DNA of 32,504 nucleotides from Rhizonema sp. PD37 (GTDB taxonomy: Bacteria > Cyanobacteriota > Cyanobacteriia > Cyanobacteriales > Nostocaceae): contig JAQYWO010000066.1 in NCBI GenBank assembly GCA_029379215.1, forward strand, positions 1 to 32,504, written 5' to 3'. Positions 27,064-32,504 of the stretch are shown in pieces. The notes beneath the pieces were generated by a model. It made no database searches. It saw nothing but the letters and a program-made list of their open reading frames with translations, and had not been told where the DNA came from. Position numbers and translations under genes: made by a program. The first letter of the stretch is position 1. Each line of letters opens with the position of its first letter.

Positions 27064-28155
27064 TTAAGGCATAGCAACGGCTGGATTTAAACCGAGTTGA
27101 GATAACAAGCGGTTGAGATCAAAGTGTTCAGCCATTAAATGGCGAATACATTGGACTTTAATTGGTTCTTGAACCCGCACTTGCTCAAAAGAGCGCTCAA
27201 TAATTTCTACCGTAGTCAATGTATCTAAATCGACTGATAGAATGGGGATTTCTAGTTCCTCAGCGCGGTTGAGGATAAAAGTGGGAGGCGGTAGTTGCCC
27301 TGTGAGGATTAAGCATTGGGTAGAAGTTTCTAAAGCCGCTTGCTGAATTTCTACACGATCCCCTCCTGTCACCACTGCCATATTGTGGCGTTTGCGGAAA
27401 TATTTCACTGCCGCGTTGACGTTCATTGCTCCAATTGCTAAACTTTCCACCATTAAATCCAAGCGATCGCTGCCTGAAAGTACTTGTGCATTTAGCTGCT
27501 CTACAAGTTCACTGACACTAACACTGCGTAACAAGTCATTTTTCGGTAACATTCCCAGTACTGGAATACCTTGCTGTTCCAAAAACGGACGGATAATAGT
27601 GTCAATAGTCTGTAATTGTTGTGCTGGGATATCGTTGATGACAATACCAATCAACCGATCCCCCAAAACCTGCTTAGCAGATAAGAATGCCTCAACTGAA
27701 AGTAGAGATTGATAGCGGGTTACTAATAAAACAGCAGCATCCACGACTTCAGCAACTTGTGGCAAAGATAAGTCAAATAGACTGCCTTCTGCCAAATTAC
27801 CAGGTCCCTCCAACAACATCAAGTCTCCAGGAAACATATGTAGAGATTGAGATAGGGACTTTTGATAATCAGTTTTGTCCTCACCTTGCAGACGTTTTTG
27901 CACGGTAACTTCATTCAAAGCCAATATAATTGGTGCAAGACGGTTTTGAGGTAGTTTGAGGCTTTCTGCAATCAATTGAACATCTTTCTCAATCATTGTT
28001 CCTTGATCTTCACTCAAACGTGTACCTATTGGTTTACCATAGGCAATATCCAGTCCTACTTGCTGTAATCGATGAGACAAACCTAGAATTGTTGCAGATT
28101 TTCCACTATACGCCTCTGTCGATCCAATCAGCAAATATCTAGCAGATTTTGGCAC
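27064..28155 (-). CDS. BioD-like/DRTGG 'phosphotransacetylase family' protein
   Basis: A 363-residue protein. The N-terminal half is a BioD/CobB-like P-loop domain, starting MPKSARYLLIGSTEAYSGKS, with GDLMLLEGPGNLAEG and VTRYQSLLSVE further on. The C-terminal part is a DRTGG domain (AVVTGGDRVEIQQAAL, CLILTGQLPPPTFILNRAEE). This is the same N-terminal architecture that precedes the catalytic domain in long Pta enzymes, but the acetyltransferase domain itself is absent, so true phosphotransacetylase activity is doubtful; a regulatory role is possible. I start at GTG 28155, because AGGAG lies seven bases ahead and the protein then begins at the family N-terminus; the frame continues open to 28236. 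Confidence 0.85.
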   Translation of the reverse strand: MPKSARYLLIGSTEAYSGKSATILGLSHRLQQVGLDIAYGKPIGTRLSEDQGTMIEKDVQLIAESLKLPQNRLAPIILALNEVTVQKRLQGEDKTDYQKSLSQSLHMFPGDLMLLEGPGNLAEGSLFDLSLPQVAEVVDAAVLLVTRYQSLLSVEAFLSAKQVLGDRLIGIVINDIPAQQLQTIDTIIRPFLEQQGIPVLGMLPKNDLLRSVSVSELVEQLNAQVLSGSDRLDLMVESLAIGAMNVNAAVKYFRKRHNMAVVTGGDRVEIQQAALETSTQCLILTGQLPPPTFILNRAEELEIPILSVDLDTLTTVEIIERSFEQVRVQEPIKVQCIRHLMAEHFDLNRLLSQLGLNPAVAMP

Positions 28156-28582
28156 ACATGCACTCCTAATTTCAAAGGTAACTAGTTTAATCGCGCTTTC
28201 AATCATCGTCAGAAGGCAGGCATGAGTCACGGACATTTCAAAGAAGAAAAAGTTTCAGGTATGCTCTGTCTTCCTTGCCTTTGTTAAGGGTTTTCAGACA
28301 CCCACTACAGCTATAGCGTCACGGTAGGGTGGAGTTTAATTCCTCATCTGAAAACAGTGACTCATAGCTGCCTCCTGGATAGAGTAGCGAATTCAATGTG
28401 TTTATAACAACTAAATCGATCTTATCTAAAAAATTTTAATTGGCGTAAAACCATTAAGTAAGGTATTAGACTTATAACTCAATACGATTCTCTTGAGCGT
28501 CATTTATTTACTACCAAATAATTTAGAGACGCGTTGCTTTGTTGCGTCTCTAAACAGCTCGTATCCCGTACTGTATTGTGTT
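28156..28582. other. Spacer upstream of the BioD/DRTGG gene
   Basis: About 430 bases. It contains the Shine-Dalgarno (AGGAG on the minus strand, 28163-28167) of the BioD/DRTGG gene and a hairpin at 28522-28554, listed separately. No gene is seen. The frame 28493-28717 on the plus strand is antisense to the next gene and not credible. Confidence 0.6.
28522..28554 (-). terminator. Hairpin after the 124-residue unknown gene
   Basis: Perfect 11-bp arms: tttagagacgc (28522-28532) and gcgtctctaaa (28544-28554), with loop gttgctttgtt. It starts 29 bases beyond the end of the minus-strand gene and is followed on that strand by an AT-rich tail. The 'gagacgcg' core also occurs in palindromes elsewhere, so it may be a repeat recruited as terminator. 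Confidence 0.6.
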
Positions 28583-28957
28583 TTAATCATCTACTCGCAG
28601 CAGCTTGCGATAAAATATTGCCGAAAAATCGAGAACGCGATAGCGTTTATAATTTTCAATCATCTCGATCAAAAAATTAATAAACTCAAAACTAACCATC
28701 ATGATTTCATAACTTAACTCAGCATTGCCATCAAACTGTATTCGACAACGGGTTAAGTCTGAGGGCAGTTTAGCAGCATTCCACGTAGCGACAAAAGGAA
28801 TATTCTCACTACCTTCTATTTTGCGGTGTCCCTCCAAAACACTTTTCTGATAAAGGCTAATAGCATAGGGCAAGAAGTTGCGTTTGCTACCCTGAATATA
28901 CGGCAAGTAAACACTTGCTTGTTGCTGGGTAGCTGGCTGAAGTTGCTCTATAGACAT
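28583..28957 (-). CDS. Unrecognised small protein
   Basis: A 124-residue protein that I do not recognise. It looks genuine: balanced composition with YLPYIQGSKRNFLPYAISLYQKSVLEGHRKIEG, then FVATWNAAKLPSDLTRCRIQFDGNAELSYEIMMVSFEFINFLIEMI. The C-terminus is YKRYRVLDFSAIFYRKLLRVDD. No signal peptide or clear membrane helix is present, although the middle (MMVSFEFINFLIEMI) is hydrophobic. It starts at ATG 28957. Possibly a cyanobacterial conserved protein. It is separated from the BioD/DRTGG gene by a hairpin. Confidence 0.7.
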   Translation of the reverse strand: MSIEQLQPATQQQASVYLPYIQGSKRNFLPYAISLYQKSVLEGHRKIEGSENIPFVATWNAAKLPSDLTRCRIQFDGNAELSYEIMMVSFEFINFLIEMIENYKRYRVLDFSAIFYRKLLRVDD

Positions 28958-29394
28958 AATTTAATCTTCCCTCATATAACTTGACAATATCTATCTTTTG
29001 TGATATTGCAATCTGGTATCACAAAAAATGATTGTGGCAAATCGTAATTTGTTATAAATAGTTTTCCCAAAAAATATCTATTCGCAAACGCTTTGTACGA
29101 GTTATCTTTCTAGAAATGCTGCAAAAAGAGTTAAAAAGTACGGATAAGTTGCTACTCTCGTTATAATGCCAAAGGCATTTAACAAAGAAAGGCAGAGGGC
29201 AGGAGGCAGAAGGCAGAAGGAAATTCTGCTGCCCTCTGCCCGCGACAAAAGGGAGTAAGGGTTGAAGTCCCCCACCAAAATCTTTGATTTTGGTGGCTCG
29301 CAATTAGTCAGAGTCTGAAGCTCTGACTAATCGCACCCTTCTGCCCTCTGCCCTCTGCCTTCTGCCTTCTTTAACAATCTTAGAATGTCAGACT
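28958..29394. other. Spacer with low-complexity tracts and a Y-shaped element
   Basis: About 440 bases between divergent genes. The minus-strand frame 29052-29303 reads low-complexity sequence and is rejected. The structured element at 29257-29340 lies between two copies of ctgccctctgcc (29229-29240 and 29341-29352). Confidence 0.6.
29257..29340. repeat. 84-base three-stem (Y-shaped) element
   Basis: Outer arms aagggt (29257-29262) and accctt (29335-29340) enclose two perfect hairpins: ccaccaaaatc-ttt-gattttggtgg (29272-29296) and ttagtcagag-tctgaag-ctctgactaa (29304-29330). The element is bordered by direct repeats of ctgccctctgcc. It looks like a small non-coding mobile or structured repeat, though the border sequence is a common low-complexity motif here. 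Confidence 0.7.
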
Positions 29395-30369
29395 ATGGCT
29401 CCACTGGCTGCAAACTACTACTTAACCTATCGATGTAATGCACGTTGTCATTTTTGTAACATATGGGCATTAGAACCGGGAAAAGAAGCTGATTTTGAGA
29501 CAATTAAGCATAATTTGCACGATTTACGCCGACTGGGGGTTAGATATGTAGACTTTACAGGTGGCGAACCTCTTCTGCGGCAAGATGTTGGACAGATTTA
29601 TGCGGAAGCGAAACGTCAAGGTTTTTACACTAGCATGACGACGAATACAATTTTGTATCCGAAGAAAGCTAGCGAGATTAAAGGATTGGTTGACTTTTTA
29701 AATTTTTCTTTAGACGGTGCGGATGCGGAAACTCATGATCGCTCTCGAGGAGTCAAGATTTTTGACAACTTGGTTGAGTCAGTGGGCATTGCTAAGTCTC
29801 AAGGGGAATTCCCAGTACTAAATCACACTGTGACTGCCCAAAATTATCAGCACATTGACGAAGTGGCAGAAGTAGGAAAAAAACTAGGTGTCCGTGTATG
29901 GTTGAATCCTGCTTTCACCGCTCACGAACACTACAACTCGGGTAAAAATCCTACCCCCGAAATGGTAACGGCCATCGAAGTTACTGCAAAGAAATATAAA
30001 AATGTCGGCTACAATAGAGCAGCACTGGCTTTTATTGAAGCTGGGGGCAATGACACCAAGAATCCCCGTTGTAAAGCGGTGGAGGCTGTGATCGCTATTT
30101 CTCCAAACGACGAACTGTTGCTACCTTGTTACCACTTCGCCCAAACTGGAGTTCCAATTAATGGGCGACTGTATGAGCTGTATCGCGAGTCAGAAGAGGT
30201 GGAAAGCTATCGCCAATCTCAAGGTAAGCTAAAAGTCTGTGAGGGATGCACCGTTTGGTGTTATTTAATACCCAGTTTCTTTATGGGTGTAGACAAATAC
30301 TGGTGGTTGAATCAAGTAACTTATGCCAGCGAATTCCTGGCCCGAAAACGATTCTTACAACGAGTTTGA
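29395..30369 (+). CDS. Radical SAM protein with C-terminal cysteine cluster
   Basis: A 324-residue radical S-adenosylmethionine enzyme. Cys14, Cys18 and Cys21 (CNARCHFC) bind the 4Fe-4S cluster that cleaves SAM; GGEP lies at 56-59. Further cysteines at 226, 245, 282, 285 and 289 (VCEGCTVWC) form a SPASM/twitch-like auxiliary cluster site. Such enzymes modify peptides, sugars or lipids; the substrate here is unknown. The start ATG 29395 has no clear Shine-Dalgarno. The next gene, a glycosyltransferase, begins inside its last 47 bases, so the two are probably co-translated and act on one pathway, perhaps a surface glycan or lipid. Confidence 0.88.
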   Translation: MAPLAANYYLTYRCNARCHFCNIWALEPGKEADFETIKHNLHDLRRLGVRYVDFTGGEPLLRQDVGQIYAEAKRQGFYTSMTTNTILYPKKASEIKGLVDFLNFSLDGADAETHDRSRGVKIFDNLVESVGIAKSQGEFPVLNHTVTAQNYQHIDEVAEVGKKLGVRVWLNPAFTAHEHYNSGKNPTPEMVTAIEVTAKKYKNVGYNRAALAFIEAGGNDTKNPRCKAVEAVIAISPNDELLLPCYHFAQTGVPINGRLYELYRESEEVESYRQSQGKLKVCEGCTVWCYLIPSFFMGVDKYWWLNQVTYASEFLARKRFLQRV

Positions 30370-31735
30370 TTCGTTTGACTCCATCTTTTATGACATAAAC
30401 GAGGAGTTAGAGGAAGAGGCATCAAATTCCATGTCTCTTCCATCCCGATTTCAAAAACGTAGACGAAAAGCTGCTCTAGTTTTGACTGTAGTCTGGAGTG
30501 GTACGATCGCATTGCATTTAATCTCATGGGGTTCTTTGTTCGTACTGGGACTAAGCACTATTATTGGGATTCATGCTCTAAAAATTGTGTTTGCCAAGCA
30601 CAAAGGCTACCCAGAAGATATTCAAGGTGAATGGCCTTATATCTCACTTCTCGTAGCTGCAAAAAATGAAGAAGCTGTCATCAGTAATCTGGTGAAAAAT
30701 CTTTGTGATTTAGAATACCCAGAGGATCGATATGACGTTTGGATCGTAGACGATAACAGCACAGACAAAACACCGCAATTATTAGCAAATCTGTCAGATG
30801 AATATCACAACCTGAAAGTGCTGCGACGAGATGCACTTTCAAGTGGTGGAAAGTCCGGAGCATTAAATCAAGTGCTACCACTTTGCAAAGGTGAGATTGT
30901 AGCAGTATTTGATGCTGATGCCCAAGTGCCACAAGATTTACTTGTGCGAGTTATACCACTCTTTCAAAGAGAAAAAGTAGGAGCAGTACAAGTACGTAAA
31001 GCGATCGCCAACGCCCAAGAAAATTTTTGGACGCAGGGGCAAATGATGGAAATGCTCGCGGATACCTATTACCAGCAACAAAGAACAGCTATTGGTGGAA
31101 TTGGTGAGCTGCGTGGAAACGGCCAATTTGTCCGAAGAGAAGCACTCTTTAGTTGTGGCGGATGGAATGAGGAAACAATCACTGATGATTTGGATCTGAC
31201 ATTCCGCTTGCATTTAGAAAGCTGGGATATTGATTGTATGTTCTACCCAGCAGTCGAGGAAGAAGGCGTTACGAGTGCGATCGCTTTATGGCATCAGCGC
31301 AGCCGTTGGGCAGAAGGTGGGTATCAACGGTTTCTAGATTATTGGGATTTTATTCTCAAAAACCGTATGGGCACCCGGAAAACCTGGGATCTATTCATGT
31401 GGATGATAGTTATGTACATCTTACCCACAGCTCTGGTACCAGACTTGTTCATGGCGATCGCACGTCATCGTCCCCCGCTCTTAACTCCAGTTAGTAGCTT
31501 GACAGTCTCGATGTCAATGGCGGGTATGGTTGTTGGTTTAAAGCGGATTTATAAATATAAAGAACTTAAGTTTCAGACATATTTTCTGTTACTGTTCCAA
31601 ATATTACGCAGCAGTTTATATATGTTGCACTGGTTATTCGTGATGAGTAGTACTACAGCTCGGATGTCAGTTCGACCAAAACGTCTGAAATGGGTAAAGA
31701 CTACACATCAAGGTAGTAAGATAGATGATCAATGA
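30323..31735 (+). CDS. Family 2 glycosyltransferase, membrane-bound
   Basis: A 470-residue processive-type GT2 enzyme. Two N-terminal helices (about 50-70 and 72-90) precede the GT-A domain: VDDNSTD at 142-148, DADA at 197-200, TDDLD at 287-291 and QRSRW (QxxRW) at 325-329. These are the D, DxD, D and QxxRW motifs of the cellulose/hyaluronan-synthase superfamily. At least three C-terminal helices follow. It transfers sugar from a nucleotide donor at the membrane; the polymer or lipid product is unknown. ATG 30323 overlaps the radical SAM gene by 47 bases; an internal Met37 (MSLPSRFQKRRRK) is the alternative start. Confidence 0.9.
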   Translation: MPANSWPENDSYNEFDSFDSIFYDINEELEEEASNSMSLPSRFQKRRRKAALVLTVVWSGTIALHLISWGSLFVLGLSTIIGIHALKIVFAKHKGYPEDIQGEWPYISLLVAAKNEEAVISNLVKNLCDLEYPEDRYDVWIVDDNSTDKTPQLLANLSDEYHNLKVLRRDALSSGGKSGALNQVLPLCKGEIVAVFDADAQVPQDLLVRVIPLFQREKVGAVQVRKAIANAQENFWTQGQMMEMLADTYYQQQRTAIGGIGELRGNGQFVRREALFSCGGWNEETITDDLDLTFRLHLESWDIDCMFYPAVEEEGVTSAIALWHQRSRWAEGGYQRFLDYWDFILKNRMGTRKTWDLFMWMIVMYILPTALVPDLFMAIARHRPPLLTPVSSLTVSMSMAGMVVGLKRIYKYKELKFQTYFLLLFQILRSSLYMLHWLFVMSSTTARMSVRPKRLKWVKTTHQGSKIDDQ

Positions 31736-31756
31736 TAAATTTTTCATTTCCCATTT

Positions 31757-32504
31757 CTAATCCTCATCTGCAACTGATTCATCTATCCATTCAGGTGAAT
31801 TTGTCGAAGCCGCTAAATCTTCTGCATCATCTGTAAATTTGATAATTTCTCCGTCAAAGAATTGTGCTAGACGCTGAGACGCAATTTCAACTTCATCAAT
31901 CTTCAAATCATCTACTGGCGCTTGAATTGGTGATGGAGGTTGTGCTATTGAAGGAGGATTGAATGAATTTGGCTGTTTGGCTTGCTTTGTAATATTGGGA
32001 GAAGGGACAATCTGATTATTGTGAATGGGAGTAGGCGGTTGCTGAGGAGAAGCACCGTTATTCCCAACTTTTTTGCTTTCATTAACAGGTGTAGTCTTAG
32101 ACTGGTTCGAGACAAAGTTTACCTTGACTTTTTGTTGGCAAACTTTGACAAAAGCGGCTTCTATATCCACCGATTTTTTGATTGCCAACTGAACCAACTT
32201 TGGTGGCATCCCCACTTGAGCAATACCATCACTGAAACTGAGTATCCTTCCGTGTTCTTTAAACAAAGCTTTGCTGGCGGGTTGTAGAAATTCCACAACC
32301 TGTTGCCAAGTTTGCTCCCATTCTAATGGAGTGGCGGAGACAGGGGGAGATGAGGGCGTTGGGGTAATGGGAGCGGATGAGGGTGTTTGAGAAATGGGGG
32401 AAATGGGAGCGGATGAGGGCGTTTGGGAAATGGGGGAAATGGGAGCGGATGAGGGCGTTTGGGTAATAGGAGTAGTCGGAGCAGATGAGGGCGTTGGGGA
32501 GATG
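31757..32504 (-). CDS. dnaX: DNA polymerase III subunit gamma/tau, C-terminal part (cut by window edge)
   Basis: The frame is open from its stop at 31757 to the right edge, so the gene's 5' part, including the ATPase, lies outside the window. The visible C-terminal portion has a conserved block: PLEWEQTWQQVVEFLQPASK, LSFSDGIAQVGMPPKLVQLA and IEAAFVKVCQQKVKVNF. This matches the polymerase-binding C-terminal domain of cyanobacterial DnaX, the clamp-loader subunit that links the loader to the replicase. Before it lies a Pro/Ser/Thr-rich linker encoded by 36-bp tandem repeats; after it is a low-complexity, Pro- and acid-rich tail ending EWIDESVADED. It ends 21 bp from the convergent GT2 gene. The ATPase motifs cannot be checked here. 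Confidence 0.78.
   Translation of the reverse strand, partial: ISPTPSSAPTTPITQTPSSAPISPISQTPSSAPISPISQTPSSAPITPTPSSPPVSATPLEWEQTWQQVVEFLQPASKALFKEHGRILSFSDGIAQVGMPPKLVQLAIKKSVDIEAAFVKVCQQKVKVNFVSNQSKTTPVNESKKVGNNGASPQQPPTPIHNNQIVPSPNITKQAKQPNSFNPPSIAQPPSPIQAPVDDLKIDEVEIASQRLAQFFDGEIIKFTDDAEDLAASTNSPEWIDESVADED
32341..32504. repeat. 36-bp tandem repeat in dnaX linker
   Basis: The motif gagcggatgaggg recurs at 32371, 32407 and 32443, exactly 36 bases apart, with partial copies on both sides. In the minus-strand frame it encodes a 12-residue unit (SAPISPISQTPS), so copy changes keep the frame. It continues beyond the window edge. Confidence 0.85.

Noticed and set aside
29052..29303. 83-codon minus-strand frame
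   Set aside because: Passes through the low-complexity tract and the Y-shaped element.

Overview
The window is cyanobacterial. It encodes the photosystem I subunit PsaM. GCGATCGC (HIP1-type) octamers recur throughout, and several proteins are of kinds I associate with cyanobacteria: a stand-alone GroEL with a CIRCE operator, the BioD/DRTGG 'phosphotransacetylase family' protein, and RelN/VapBC-type toxin-antitoxin modules. Long intergenic spacers rich in small palindromes, low-complexity 'ctgccctctgcc' tracts and decayed genes fit a large filamentous (Nostocales-like) genome. Species cannot be fixed from the sequence alone.

Layout. 0.4-2.8 kb: RluD-type pseudouridine synthase divergent from a DUF4336 protein. 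3.3-5.4 kb: a lone DUF3800 protein and a membrane-anchored unknown, separated by a duplicated AT-rich repeat. 5.5-9.2 kb: CorA magnesium transporter and heat-shock-regulated GroEL2. 9.3-13.6 kb: housekeeping genes, namely a WecA/MraY-family glycan phosphotransferase, FabG, a thioredoxin, a FGGY sugar kinase whose first codons are out of frame at a 9-T run, and psaM with its terminator. 13.6-18 kb: mostly spacer with repeats plus a small membrane protein, a TPR protein and a conserved unknown.

18.0-22.6 kb holds the most interesting locus: two translationally coupled genes. The first encodes CHAT protease + TIR + AAA_35 (STAND-like) ATPase in one chain. The second encodes AAA_35 ATPase + membrane-bound CHASE2 sensor with no kinase or cyclase output. 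I infer a membrane-sensing, ATPase-gated immune or cell-death (or stress-signalling) system. 22.6-25 kb is a gene graveyard and toxin-antitoxin island: a relic of the C-terminal tail of a WD40-repeat protein, a DUF4279-like gene broken by one TAG codon, a RelN-like antitoxin followed by a frameshifted RelE/ParE-like toxin, and an intact VapBC-like pair.

25-32.5 kb returns to ordinary genes: YajQ, MAPEG, a DprA-like Rossmann protein, the BioD/DRTGG protein, a conserved unknown, an overlapping radical SAM and family-2 glycosyltransferase pair, and the C-terminal part of DnaX running off the right edge. Several structured non-coding elements (nested hairpins with a conserved internal loop, a Y-shaped element) sit in the spacers.
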